Notes under the pieces: generated by a model | The model's database searches: none | Seen by the model: only the letters and a program-made list of their open reading frames with translations | What the model was told of the DNA's origin: nothing | Shown here: positions 22,090 through 30,069 of the stretch, one piece after another | How the letters are laid out: each line of letters opens with the position of its first letter | Position numbering within the stretch: position 1 is the first letter of the stretch | NCBI RefSeq assembly: GCF_001984105.1 | Contig: NZ_MTQM01000004.1 | Location: 57,127 to 121,126, forward strand | Direction of reading: 5' to 3' | Source of the DNA: Microbacterium sp. CSI-V | GTDB lineage: Bacteria > Actinomycetota > Actinomycetes > Actinomycetales > Microbacteriaceae | Length of the DNA stretch: 64,000 nucleotides | Program-made: the position numbers and the translations under genes

Positions 22090-23204
22090 CCGCCCAGGAG
22101 ACGCTCGCCAATCTCGGGCTCGCCCAGGCGACCGTCGCCACCCTGGCCACCGTGATGGTGATCGGTCTCGGCTTCCTGCACCGACCGTCCCGTGCCGCGC
22201 TCCTGTGGTCGCTGGCGTTCGTACTGGCGATGTCGAGCACGTGGATCTCCGTCGCCGGTTCCGTGGTCGGCGACGAGGCCGTCCGTCGCGCGGGACTCGG
22301 TCTGATGCTCGGAGCTCCCGCGCTCATCTGGTCGGGTTTCCGCGCCCGGCGGCACGTTCCGGCGCTGCCGTGGATCGCCGTGCTGCAGTCGATCGCGACC
22401 GCCGTCGCCTTCGTGCTCGCGGTCGACCCCCAGGTGTACGGGATGACGTTCCGCGTGGCCTTCCTGGCGGCGGCGATCTTCGCCGGGCTCACGATCGTCG
22501 AGGTCCGACGTGCCGCCGATCGATTCGAGCGACTCGCGCTGCCCCTGACCGTCGTGTCCGCCGGTTTCGTCGCCCTCGCCGGCGCGATCGTCGTGGCGGG
22601 TCTGGCGCTCCCCTCGAGCGCGCAGGACCTCACGCTCCCCCGCATCCTCAACGGCCTCGCGATGCTGATCTACCTCGTGTGCGCGACGGTGAGCGTCCTG
22701 TACTTCACCTCGGTCTCGCCCGTCGGGACACGCGCGGCGCGCTCGTGGCCGCAGTTCTCCGTGACCGCGGAGGATCGGCTCACCCGCGCGCGTCGGGCAC
22801 AGGAGAGTTCCTGGAACGTGCTGGCGATCCGCCTCGACGACCCCGACCAGATCCGCAGCACGATCGGCGAGAACGGCTGGAACCGCATCACCACGGCCTT
22901 CGAGGCCGTCGTGGCCGCCACGCTCCCCGCGGAGGCCGACATCGGGCGTCCGGCGCGCGGTCGCCTGGTGGCGGTGGTCTGTCGCCCCGGGCCCGTGCTC
23001 CGCGAGCACGTGCGCACTCTCCTGCGACGGGTGACCGAGATGGATGCCGACGACTGGGCCGACCTGCAGCTCTCGGCGAGCATCGGGTGGGTGCCGGCGG
23101 AGTCGGCCTGGTACGACCTCGACGAACTCGTAGGCCGGGCGGAGGACGCCGCGATGACGGCGACGCGACTCGGCGGCGACCGGTGGGAGCGCGTTCGCGC
23201 GTGA
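22086..23204 (+). CDS. 7-TM protein with degenerate GGDEF-like cytoplasmic domain (copy B)
   Basis: This 372-aa protein has seven TM segments (residues 1-225) and a C-terminal GGDEF-like domain (about 235-372). The domain keeps the late landmarks of the fold: LQLSASIGWVPAES (the SIG strand) and DELVGRAEDAAMTATRLGGDRW (the ADEAMYRAK-GRNR helix). The active-site turn reads RPARGRLVAVV instead of GG(D/E)EF, so cyclase activity is unlikely. It is translationally coupled to the histidine kinase (ATGA overlap), suggesting they act together. Architecture matches copy A at 18336. The family does not correspond to a named one that I know. Confidence 0.7.
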   Translation: MTAQETLANLGLAQATVATLATVMVIGLGFLHRPSRAALLWSLAFVLAMSSTWISVAGSVVGDEAVRRAGLGLMLGAPALIWSGFRARRHVPALPWIAVLQSIATAVAFVLAVDPQVYGMTFRVAFLAAAIFAGLTIVEVRRAADRFERLALPLTVVSAGFVALAGAIVVAGLALPSSAQDLTLPRILNGLAMLIYLVCATVSVLYFTSVSPVGTRAARSWPQFSVTAEDRLTRARRAQESSWNVLAIRLDDPDQIRSTIGENGWNRITTAFEAVVAATLPAEADIGRPARGRLVAVVCRPGPVLREHVRTLLRRVTEMDADDWADLQLSASIGWVPAESAWYDLDELVGRAEDAAMTATRLGGDRWERVRA

Positions 23205-23843
23205 TCAGCCCGCGGGCGTGGCGTCGCGGGCGATGGCGACGGTGAGGGTGTCGCTGGCGGTCTGCTTGGCGAAGTCGCTCGAGGTCGGCGTCGTCTGAAG
23301 AAGGAACTCGTACGTGAACTGGAGCGTCACGAACGTCGCCTCGGCGGGGACCTCCCCCACGTTGAACGTCTGCGAGTAGCTGTACGGCGACAGGACCACG
23401 TAGCCGGGCGGGTTGCTCTGATCGACCTGCGGGGTCAGCGGCGCGAACGATTGCGTGGCATTGCCCGGCACGGCCGTCATCGTCGCCCTCTGCAGATAGA
23501 CCTGCTGCCCGTCGTTGGGCGTGACGGTGGTGTCCATCGAGATGCTCACCGGCTTCAGCGCCGTCGCCGTCCAGCGGTCCATCGACAGCGTGGACCAGTA
23601 CTTCACCGTCGCGGCGATGGCGCCGGCGGTCACCTTCTTCTCGGTGGAACCGCTGGAAAGGTCGTTCGGCACCGGCGTGGGAACCGGAGTGGTGGAGGCC
23701 GAAACCGTCGGCGAGGAGGAGGGCGTCGTCTGCCCACCGCCCTGCGCCCACGGCGGCGCGCCGCACCCGACCAGCGCGAGCAGCATCGTCCCCGCGCCGA
23801 TCGCACCCAGCGCGGCTCGGCCGCGGCGCACCCGGTCCCCCAT
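23205..23843 (-). CDS. secreted lipoprotein of unknown function (paralogue B)
   Basis: This 212-aa protein has a lipoprotein signal (LALVGCGAPPW), a Ser/Thr/Pro-rich spacer (SSSPTVSASTTPVPTPVP) and a beta-rich domain with QQVYLQRATMTAVPG and FVTLQFTYEFLLQTTP. This domain lines up with paralogue A at 19435. It directly abuts the stop of the degenerate-GGDEF copy B gene in convergent orientation. Each degenerate-GGDEF gene thus faces a related lipoprotein gene. I infer a duplicated membrane-protein plus lipoprotein module. The function is unknown. Confidence 0.72.
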   Translation of the reverse strand: MGDRVRRGRAALGAIGAGTMLLALVGCGAPPWAQGGGQTTPSSSPTVSASTTPVPTPVPNDLSSGSTEKKVTAGAIAATVKYWSTLSMDRWTATALKPVSISMDTTVTPNDGQQVYLQRATMTAVPGNATQSFAPLTPQVDQSNPPGYVVLSPYSYSQTFNVGEVPAEATFVTLQFTYEFLLQTTPTSSDFAKQTASDTLTVAIARDATPAG

Positions 23844-24118
23844 GAATCCTCCTGTGGTCTTCCGTCGAGTCTAGGCGGCGACGGGTCGCGAGGGCTCAGG
23901 GAACCACGCCCGGCCTCGGGCGTCGACGCCCGCGGCTGGGCGACGGATGGCGCAGACGACGCCGATCCTTTACGCAATCGAAACGCCGATCGGTGGCGCG
24001 CCGTGTACAGATGGGGGATAGTCGAAGAGGCGGATCCGCATCGCGCTGGGGGCGATCACCGCCGGCCCGTTGCACGCGACGTGCGCGGTCTCCCGTCCTC
24101 GACGCTTGTGGGTGCCGC

Positions 24119-24373
24119 ATGAAGAACACGCTGGTCCGCTCCCTGGCCGCTGCCGCTCTGGCCGCCGGAGCCGTCCTGGCCCTCCCGTCCATCGCCCACG
24201 CGGCGGCGGACGGCTCCCCCGATGACACCACGACCCACGCCTCCGCCAGCGTCCCCGGCGGGGGCGCACCCGCGCTGGGGTTCTGGATCGGGGGCGGCGC
24301 TCTCGCGCTCGCGGGCGGTGCGATCGCCGTGGGCGCCACCGTCCGACGTCACCGGCACGATCTCGACGTCTGA
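24119..24373 (+). CDS. small exported protein with C-terminal membrane anchor
   Basis: This 84-aa protein has a Sec signal peptide (MKNTLVRSLAAAALAAGAVL, cleavage near AHAAADG), a short Ser/Thr/Asp-rich middle, a C-terminal hydrophobic stretch ([20 protein letters not shown]) and a basic tail (RRHRHD). The layout is that of a small surface protein retained by its C-terminal helix. It resembles a sorting signal, but no LPxTG is present (VPGGGAP precedes the helix). The 275 bases upstream hold no other gene that I can support. I do not recognise a family. Confidence 0.6.
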   Translation: MKNTLVRSLAAAALAAGAVLALPSIAHAAADGSPDDTTTHASASVPGGGAPALGFWIGGGALALAGGAIAVGATVRRHRHDLDV

Positions 24374-24411
24374 GTCGCCGACGCCCGGCGAGGTACCGGT
24401 CTCCGGTCGGC

Positions 24412-25104
24412 TCAGGAGGCCACCGCGGGGCGGCTGCCCTCGACCTCCGCGGTGATCAGGATCGGCAGGTGGTCGCTCAGCCCCTGCGGGAGGGTGCGGA
24501 TGTGTGCAATGTCGAAACCGATCGACGTCGCGAAGTCGTAGTGACCCCGGAAGAAGCGGTAGCGCGTGTAGGTACGCGAGTCGCTGAGGGTGAGTTCGTA
24601 TCCCTGGTCGCGCACCGCCTGCCCGAGGTTCTCCTTGAACACCGGGTAGTTGTAGTCGCCGACCATGAGAGCGGGCAACCCGGGACCGAGGTTCTGCAGC
24701 TCCGCCAACGCGGTGCGGATCTGGTGGCGGCGCAGGGAGTTGAGCGCGGTGAGGGGTGCCGCGTGGAAGGAGGCGACGATGATCTCGTGACCGTCGTCGA
24801 TGTCGCGCAGGCGGACACCCAGCATGCGCTCCTCCGCCGGCTTCAGCACGTAGTCGTGCAGGGACTTCTTGAGGGCGATCGACCGCACCTCGACCGCACG
24901 GAACGTGTTCTCGCGGTAGTACACGGCGAGTCCGAGCCGGTTGCGCTGCGTGGCCTCCGCGAGACGCAGCCCGGAGATCTCCGCGGGGATGTCGCGGGTG
25001 TCGCATTCCTGCAGACACAGGACGTCGACCGCGTGCGCGTCGACGAGGGCGGCGAGCTCGCCCGCCGCGCGATGCTTGCGCAAGTTGTACGAAATGACCT
25101 TCAT
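24412..25104 (-). CDS. endonuclease/exonuclease/phosphatase (EEP) superfamily protein
   Basis: This 230-aa metal-dependent phosphoesterase has the EEP landmarks in order: VISYNLRKH (Asn), CLQECD (metal Glu), ASFHAAPLT (His), VGDYNYP (the GDxN motif) and LSDHLPI (catalytic Asp-His). No signal peptide is present, so it acts in the cytoplasm. Substrates in the superfamily range from DNA to phosphoinositides; none can be chosen here. It follows truA on the same strand with a 54-bp gap and could be co-transcribed. Confidence 0.85.
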   Translation of the reverse strand: MKVISYNLRKHRAAGELAALVDAHAVDVLCLQECDTRDIPAEISGLRLAEATQRNRLGLAVYYRENTFRAVEVRSIALKKSLHDYVLKPAEERMLGVRLRDIDDGHEIIVASFHAAPLTALNSLRRHQIRTALAELQNLGPGLPALMVGDYNYPVFKENLGQAVRDQGYELTLSDSRTYTRYRFFRGHYDFATSIGFDIAHIRTLPQGLSDHLPILITAEVEGSRPAVAS

Positions 25105-25158
25105 GGCCCCGCCAGCCTAGAAGGCGCAGCCCTCAGCTTGCTGAGGGTTGCGCAACGC

Positions 25159-26016
25159 TCACGAACCGATGTCGTCGGCGTCGCGCCGATTCCGCGTCTG
25201 TTCGGCCCGGGATGCGAGCAGCTCGTCCGCCGGATACCCCACCTCGGCCAGCACGAGCCCGCGTGCGGCGAGGACCTTCGTGTCCGGCAGACGCGCGCCC
25301 GCGTCACGGATCGCCACGACGCGTTCGGGGTCGATCCGCCCCTCGCCGACGGCCACGCACGCGCCCACCAGTGCACGCACCATGCTGTGGCAGAAGGCAT
25401 CAGCTCGCACATGGGCGAGGAGCGCGCCCGCGGGGTCACGGTGCCAATCGAACTCCAGCAGTGTGCGGATCGTGGTGGCCTCCTCGCGCGCCTTGCAGTA
25501 GGCGGCGAAGTCGTGGAGACCGATGAGGCTCCGGGCTGCGGCATCCATGGCCGCGACGTCCAGGTGCGCCTTGACGGTGGTGGTCCGCGCGCGCTCGAGC
25601 GGGTCGTACCCGGTTCCGAGATCGGCGATGCGGTACACGTAGCGACGCCAGACGGCGGAGAAGCGGGCATCGAACCCCGCCGGGGCCGGAACCGTGTGAT
25701 GGACCGTGACGTCGGGATAGGCGCCCAGGACGCCGCGGATCCGACCCGCGAGGGCCGTGACGCCGTCCGGCTCGTCCCCCTGGCGACGCCGGCGCGGAAG
25801 GCGGGCGACCTGCGCCTCATCGAGGTCGACGTGAGCGACCTGACCCGAGGCGTGCACCCCGGCATCCGTCCGTCCGGCGACGACCAATCGCGGCTCTCCG
25901 CCGACGATGCGGCTCAGGGCCTCTTCGAGCGTTCCCTGGACGGTGCGCAGGCCCGGCTGCCGCGCCCACCCGCGGAAATGTGTGCCGTCATAGGCGATGT
26001 CGAGACGGATGCGCAC
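25159..26016 (-). CDS. truA: tRNA pseudouridine(38-40) synthase TruA
   Basis: This 285-aa enzyme isomerises uridines 38-40 in the tRNA anticodon arm. It starts MRIRLDIAYDGTHFRGWARQ and carries the catalytic Asp in VAGRTDAGVHASGQ. The RARTTTVKAHL and AFCHSMVRALVG regions complete the two-lobed fold. A longer-than-usual insertion after residue 70 (PRRRRQGDEPDG) is typical of actinobacterial members. It is downstream of rplQ past a strong terminator, the conserved location in actinobacteria, so it is probably transcribed in part by read-through. Confidence 0.96.
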   Translation of the reverse strand: MRIRLDIAYDGTHFRGWARQPGLRTVQGTLEEALSRIVGGEPRLVVAGRTDAGVHASGQVAHVDLDEAQVARLPRRRRQGDEPDGVTALAGRIRGVLGAYPDVTVHHTVPAPAGFDARFSAVWRRYVYRIADLGTGYDPLERARTTTVKAHLDVAAMDAAARSLIGLHDFAAYCKAREEATTIRTLLEFDWHRDPAGALLAHVRADAFCHSMVRALVGACVAVGEGRIDPERVVAIRDAGARLPDTKVLAARGLVLAEVGYPADELLASRAEQTRNRRDADDIGS

Positions 26017-26044
26017 TTGTTCAGCCTACGTGCCCCGGGATGAC

Positions 26045-26082
26045 GAACGAGGCCCTCTCCCCAGCGGGAGAGGGCCTCGTTC
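26045..26082. terminator. 17-bp stem terminator ending the ribosomal cluster
   Basis: A perfect 17-bp inverted repeat, GAACGAGGCCCTCTCCC (26045-26061) / GGGAGAGGGCCTCGTTC (26066-26082), has a four-base loop and lies just after the rplQ stop. It is one of the longest uninterrupted stems in the window. Little U-tract follows. Confidence 0.88.
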
Positions 26083-26095
26083 AGGAAGCAGAGGA

Positions 26096-26659
26096 TTACG
26101 CCTTGGCGTCGTCCTCGACCGCGTCGGTGGCGGCGGCCTCGGCGGCCGCGCCCTCCTCCTGCGACTCGGCGCCGGCGTCGGCAGCCTCGTCGGTGGCGGG
26201 GGTCTCCTCGGTCGAGGTCTCCTCGGCGGGGGTCTCCTCGGCAGCCGGCGTGGCAGCCGCAGCGGGTGCCGCGGACTTCGACGCCGACGGCTTCTTGGTG
26301 ACGGGCTCGAGGACGAGCTCGATCACGGCCATGGGCGCGTTGTCGCCCTTGCGGTTGCCGACCTTGGTGATGCGGGTGTATCCGCCGTCACGGTCCGCGA
26401 CCAGCGGGGCGATCTCGGTGAAGAGGGTGTGCACGACCTCCTTGTCACCGATCACCGAAAGGACGCGGCGGCGGGCGTGGAGGTCACCCCGCTTCGCGAA
26501 CGTGATCAGTCGCTCGGCGAGCGGACGCAGGCGCTTGGCCTTGGTCTCGGTCGTCTTGATCGACTTGTGGGTGTACAGGGCCGCCGCGAGGTTCGCGAGA
26601 AGCAGGCGCTCGTGGGCCGGGCCGCCGCCGAGACGGGGACCCTTCGTGGGCTTGGGCAT
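26096..26659 (-). CDS. rplQ: 50S ribosomal protein L17
   Basis: This 187-aa protein has the L17 core at residues 1-118 ([39 protein letters not shown], a signature-like [14 protein letters not shown]). A 65-residue low-complexity tail rich in Ala, Glu, Thr and Asp follows. Typical L17 is about 120 residues; long acidic tails are seen in Microbacteriaceae. It is the last gene of the alpha unit after rpoA, 42 bp downstream, before the strong terminator. Confidence 0.98.
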   Translation of the reverse strand: MPKPTKGPRLGGGPAHERLLLANLAAALYTHKSIKTTETKAKRLRPLAERLITFAKRGDLHARRRVLSVIGDKEVVHTLFTEIAPLVADRDGGYTRITKVGNRKGDNAPMAVIELVLEPVTKKPSASKSAAPAAAATPAAEETPAEETSTEETPATDEAADAGAESQEEGAAAEAAATDAVEDDAKA

Positions 26660-26701
26660 GTCGTGTTACTCCAGTAGGAAGGTTCGGTCGGGTCCGACGG
26701 G

Positions 26702-27691
26702 TCAGACGGTCTCGTCGTCGTAGCCGCCGAAGAACTGTGCACCGTCGAAACCGGGCACCGAGTCCTTGAGCGACAGGCCGAGGGAGGTGAGCTTGTCGCG
26801 CACCTCGTCGACCGACTTCTGACCGAAGTTGCGGATGTTCATCAGCTGGGTCTCGGAGAGGGCGACCAGCTCCGAAACGGTGTTGATGCCCTCGCGCTTG
26901 AGGCAGTTGTACGAGCGCACCGAGAGGTCGAGGTCTTCGATCGGCATCGACAGCTCGTTGGAGAGGACGGTCTCGACCGGCGCGGGGCCGATCTCGATGC
27001 CCTCGGCCTCGACGTTCAGCTCGCGGGCGAGACCGAACAGCTCGGTGAGCGTACGACCGGCCGACGCCACGGCGTCGCGCGGGGCGATCGACGGCTTCGA
27101 CTCGACGTCCAGGACGAGCTTGTCGAAGTCGGTGCGCTCACCGGCACGGGTCGCGTCGACGCGGTAGCTGACCTTGAGCACCGGCGAGTAGATCGAGTCG
27201 ATCGGGATCTGACCCGCCTCGGCGTACTCGTTGCGGTTCTGGGTCGCCGAGACGTAGCCGCGGCCGCGCTCGATGGTGAGCTCGAGCTCGAACTTCGCGG
27301 TGTCGTTGAGCGTCGCGATGACCAGCTCGGGGTTGTGCACCTCGACGCCCGCGGGTGCGGAGATGTCCGCCGCCGTGACCTCGCCGGCACCCGTCTTGCG
27401 CAGGTAGGCCGTGATGGGCTCGTCGCGCTCGCTCGAGACGACGAGCTGCTTGATGTTCAGGATGATCTCGGTGACGTCTTCCTTCACGCCCGGGATGGTG
27501 CTGAACTCGTGCAGGACGCCATCGATGCGGATGCTCGTGACGGCCGCGCCGGGGATCGACGACAGGAGGCTGCGACGCAGCGCGTTGCCGATCGTGTAAC
27601 CGAAGCCGGGCTCGAGCGGCTCGATGACGAAACGGCTGCGGAACTCCCCGATCTTCTCCTCGGTCAGAGTGGGACGCTGTGCGATGAGCAC
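26702..27691 (-). CDS. rpoA: RNA polymerase alpha subunit
   Basis: This 329-aa alpha subunit has an N-terminal assembly domain ([44 protein letters not shown]) for dimerisation and binding of beta/beta'. A flexible linker leads to the C-terminal domain (about 250-315: [33 protein letters not shown]) that contacts UP-element DNA and activators. The tail is short and acidic. A 173-bp spacer with hairpins separates it from rpsK, without rpsD, so rpoA-rplQ may be transcribed partly separately. Confidence 0.99.
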   Translation of the reverse strand: MLIAQRPTLTEEKIGEFRSRFVIEPLEPGFGYTIGNALRRSLLSSIPGAAVTSIRIDGVLHEFSTIPGVKEDVTEIILNIKQLVVSSERDEPITAYLRKTGAGEVTAADISAPAGVEVHNPELVIATLNDTAKFELELTIERGRGYVSATQNRNEYAEAGQIPIDSIYSPVLKVSYRVDATRAGERTDFDKLVLDVESKPSIAPRDAVASAGRTLTELFGLARELNVEAEGIEIGPAPVETVLSNELSMPIEDLDLSVRSYNCLKREGINTVSELVALSETQLMNIRNFGQKSVDEVRDKLTSLGLSLKDSVPGFDGAQFFGGYDDETV

Positions 27692-27824
27692 TATGTGTTC
27701 CTTTCGATCACGTGCCCGCTATATGACACGTGTAATGGGGTGAGGTGTTGAGTTGTACTCGCCGGATGCAGACGGCCCGACGGCCGCCGGCATCCGGATG
27801 TCCTGGGATGCGCGGGAGCGCGAA

Positions 27825-27859
27825 CGTTCCCGGGGAGTGACGAGCACTCCCCGGGAACG
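27825..27859 (-). terminator. 15-bp hairpin between rpsK and rpoA
   Basis: Perfect stem CGTTCCCGGGGAGTG (27825-27839) / CACTCCCCGGGAACG (27845-27859), five-base loop, five bases past the rpsK stop. It would end or attenuate the rpmJ-rpsM-rpsK transcript before rpoA. A second imperfect stem (GCCGGATGC 27761-27769 region with GCATCCGG 27790-27797) follows in the spacer. Confidence 0.7.
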
Positions 27860-27864
27860 ATGCG

Positions 27865-28263
27865 TCAGACGCGGCGGCGCTTCGGCGGACGGCAGCCGTT
27901 GTGCGCCTGCGGCGTCACGTCCTGGATCGAGCCGACCTCGAGGCCGGCGGCCGTGAGCGAACGGATCGCGGTCTCGCGACCCGAGCCGGGGCCCTTCACG
28001 AAGACGTCGACCTTCTTCACGCCGTGCTCCTGCGCCTGGCGGGCGGCGGACTCCGCGGCCATGCCAGCGGCGTAGGGCGTCGACTTGCGCGAGCCCTTGA
28101 AGCCGACGCCGCCGGACGATGCCCAGCTGATGACGGCCCCGGAGGGGTCGGTGATCGAAACGATGGTGTTGTTGAACGTCGACTTGATGTGGGCCTGACC
28201 CACGGCGATGTTCTTCTTCTCCTTGCGGCGCGGCTTGCGCGCGGCGGACTTGGCCTGTGCCAT
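27865..28263 (-). CDS. rpsK: 30S ribosomal protein S11
   Basis: This 132-aa protein has a Lys/Arg-rich N-terminus followed by [39 protein letters not shown] and the C-terminal [18 protein letters not shown], all invariant S11 landmarks. It forms part of the platform near the decoding region. The ATG at 28263 is chosen as the family N-terminus ([17 protein letters not shown]). It is 34 bp downstream of rpsM. Confidence 0.99.
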   Translation of the reverse strand: MAQAKSAARKPRRKEKKNIAVGQAHIKSTFNNTIVSITDPSGAVISWASSGGVGFKGSRKSTPYAAGMAAESAARQAQEHGVKKVDVFVKGPGSGRETAIRSLTAAGLEVGSIQDVTPQAHNGCRPPKRRRV

Positions 28264-28297
28264 GTGCGGTTCTCCTGAATCCTGCGCCGGCGGAGGC

Positions 28298-28672
28298 CTA
28301 GCGCGCCTTCTTCTTGCCGGCGACCGTGCGCTTGGGGCCCTTGCGGGTACGCGCGTTCGTCTTCGTGCGCTGACCGCGCACAGGGAGGCCGCGGCGGTGG
28401 CGCAGGCCCTCGTAGGAACCGATCTCGACCTTGCGGCGGATGTCGGCGGCCACCTCGCGACGGAGGTCACCCTCCACCTTGTAGGTGCCCTCGATGTGGT
28501 CGCGCAGCGCGACCAGCTGGTCGTCGGTGAGGTCCTTGACGCGGACGTCCGGGCTGATGCCGGTCGCGGTGAGGATCTCGGTGGAGCGGGTACGGCCCAC
28601 GCCGTAGATGTAGGTAAGTGCGATCACCACGCGCTTGTCGCGCGGGATGTCGACGCCGGCGAGACGTGCCAT
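28298..28672 (-). CDS. rpsM: 30S ribosomal protein S13
   Basis: This 124-aa protein starts [20 protein letters not shown] and contains [13 protein letters not shown] and the C-terminal [19 protein letters not shown] followed by a basic tail that contacts tRNA in the P site. Its length is normal. It is preceded by a 157-bp structured spacer after rpmJ, an unusual gap for this compact cluster. Confidence 0.99.
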   Translation of the reverse strand: MARLAGVDIPRDKRVVIALTYIYGVGRTRSTEILTATGISPDVRVKDLTDDQLVALRDHIEGTYKVEGDLRREVAADIRRKVEIGSYEGLRHRRGLPVRGQRTKTNARTRKGPKRTVAGKKKAR

Positions 28673-28829
28673 GCGGCTCTCCTCAGAGTGTCGTGGAGGT
28701 GTGGAGCAGGATCGGTGCCCGGGCCTCCGCCCCGAGGTGTCCCCCGCATCGCGGGTTCTGATCCTGCCGTTGTGTATTCAGTTGGAAGTCTGTCGTCGAG
28801 TCGGGCCGGACCTGGAGTCCGGTCCGCAC
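28673..28829 (-). promoter_or_regulatory. structured leader between rpmJ and rpsM
   Basis: This spacer holds a long-range stem, GCAGGATC (28706-28713) with GATCCTGC (28760-28767), enclosing a small hairpin CCCGC/GCGGG (28743-28755). A hairpin next to the rpmJ stop (CCGGAC 28806-28811 with GTCCGG 28817-28822) is also present. In other bacteria the alpha-operon leader binds an r-protein repressor; here no r-protein pseudoknot could be modelled by eye. Confidence 0.4.
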
Positions 28830-28946
28830 TCAGCCCTGGCGCTGCTTGTGACGCGGGTTGCTCTTGCAGATCACCATGACGCGCCCGTGGCGACGGATCA
28901 CCTTGCAGTGGTCGCAGATGGGCTTGACGGAGGGGTTGACCTTCAT
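28830..28946 (-). CDS. rpmJ: 50S ribosomal protein L36
   Basis: This 38-aa protein reads [19 protein letters not shown] and continues with [19 protein letters not shown]. The Cys11, Cys14, Cys27 and His-32/33 set makes it the zinc-ribbon (C+) type, not the Cys-free paralogue expressed under zinc limitation. It lies 60 bp after infA and before the rpsM leader. The gene is too short for most ORF callers but is unambiguous. Confidence 0.98.
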   Translation of the reverse strand: MKVNPSVKPICDHCKVIRRHGRVMVICKSNPRHKQRQG

Positions 28947-29007
28947 GGGGGTGTTCCTGTTCGCTGTCTTCGATCCGCGCGAGCGGTTCGTTACTTCTCG
29001 GCCGGGC

Positions 29008-29229
29008 TCAGCGGTAGCGGTAGACGATACGACCGCGCGTGAGGTCGTACGGGCTCAGTTCGACGACGACGCGGTCCTCGGGGATGATGCGGATGTAGTT
29101 CTGCCGCATCTTGCCCGAGATGGTGGCGAGCACCTTGTGACCGTTGGTCAGTTCGACACGGAACATCGCATTGGGCAGTGCCTCGGACACCGTGCCCTCG
29201 ATCTCGATGACACCGTCTTTCTTCGCCAT
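29008..29229 (-). CDS. infA: translation initiation factor IF-1
   Basis: This 73-aa OB-fold protein ([60 protein letters not shown]) blocks the A site during initiation. The ATG at 29229 gives the standard 73-residue protein. An in-frame ATG six codons upstream (MSVSEF) is the only alternative. It has its own promoter (29325-29353) with a 5' leader of about 90 bases. Confidence 0.99.
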   Translation of the reverse strand: MAKKDGVIEIEGTVSEALPNAMFRVELTNGHKVLATISGKMRQNYIRIIPEDRVVVELSPYDLTRGRIVYRYR

Positions 29230-29324
29230 AAACTCGCTCACGCTCATTGCAGACCGGCCGGTCTGCGGTGGATGGGGATTCGGTGCTACGACACGCCAAT
29301 AAAGGCGCAACGCACCAAAGATCA

Positions 29325-29353
29325 AGCATACGTGGTAGAGCGCGATGCGGCAA
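29325..29353 (-). promoter_or_regulatory. infA promoter (TTGCCG-17-TATGCT)
   Basis: On the minus strand TTGCCG (plus 29348-29353) and TATGCT (plus 29325-29330) are separated by exactly 17 bp. The -35 overlaps the loop side of a hairpin (CGATGCGG/CCGCATCG, 29343-29365) that directly follows the upstream gene, so terminator and promoter are nested. Confidence 0.75.
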
Positions 29354-29367
29354 CTCGCCGCATCGAC

Positions 29368-30069
29368 TCAGCCGTTGAGGCGATCGACGATGTCCTTCTG
29401 GGGGTCGCCGGTGAGATCGGTCTGGTTGACCAGAACCGTGCCGTTGATGGCGATCGTCGGCGTCGCGATCCCGGACCCCGTCTGCGACGGCGTCTTCTTG
29501 GTGATCGCCGTCACGAACTTCGTGTACGTCCCGTCCGTGATGCAGGAGCTCACGGCATCCGAGGCTCCCGCGTTCTTCGCGATGGTCGCGAGCGTCGCGT
29601 CATCCAGGCCGGAGGTGCCCTCCGTGGGCTGCTGGGCGTACATCGCCGTGACGAAAGCGGACACGTTCGCCGGGTCGTCGACCGCGACGCAGTAGGCGGC
29701 GTTCGCGGCGCGCGTCGAGTACTGCGTGCCCTGCGACTGCGCGTCGAGGATCGAGATCGGGTGGATGTTGAGGGTGATGGTGCCGTCGTCGACGAGCTGC
29801 TGGAGTGTCGAGCCGTAGGCCTGCTCGAACGAGTTGCAGATCGGGCACATGAAGTCGATGTAGGTGTCGACCGTCTGGCTGCCGGAACCCACGGCGATCG
29901 CGCCCGTGTCGGCGTTGACCGCCGAGGACTGCGGCACCGTCCCCGGCGACGTCGCCTGGTTGTTGGCGAACCACACCACTCCGCCGATCACGAGGACGAC
30001 GACCACTGCGGCCGCCGTCACCCCGATCGCGAACCAGTTCGTGGACTTGCGAGCCGCGGCCATCATCAT
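29368..30069 (-). CDS. membrane-anchored DsbA-like thioredoxin-fold protein
   Basis: This 233-aa protein has one N-terminal TM helix (about 13-36) and an extracytoplasmic thioredoxin fold with the active site CPIC in YIDFMCPICNSFEQAYG, and the cis-Pro region GIATPTIAINGT. It belongs to the actinobacterial DsbA/MPT63-adjacent group that oxidises or isomerises disulfides in exported proteins. The start has three consecutive ATGs; the first overlaps the map stop by one base. Placing it after map is a conserved arrangement in Microbacteriaceae. An additional pair of Cys in the helical insertion may form a structural disulfide. Confidence 0.88.
   Translation of the reverse strand: MMMAAARKSTNWFAIGVTAAAVVVVLVIGGVVWFANNQATSPGTVPQSSAVNADTGAIAVGSGSQTVDTYIDFMCPICNSFEQAYGSTLQQLVDDGTITLNIHPISILDAQSQGTQYSTRAANAAYCVAVDDPANVSAFVTAMYAQQPTEGTSGLDDATLATIAKNAGASDAVSSCITDGTYTKFVTAITKKTPSQTGSGIATPTIAINGTVLVNQTDLTGDPQKDIVDRLNG

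Noticed and set aside
24300..24373. LPxTG sorting signal in the small exported protein
   Set aside because: The C-terminal helix and basic tail look right, but the pentapeptide is absent.
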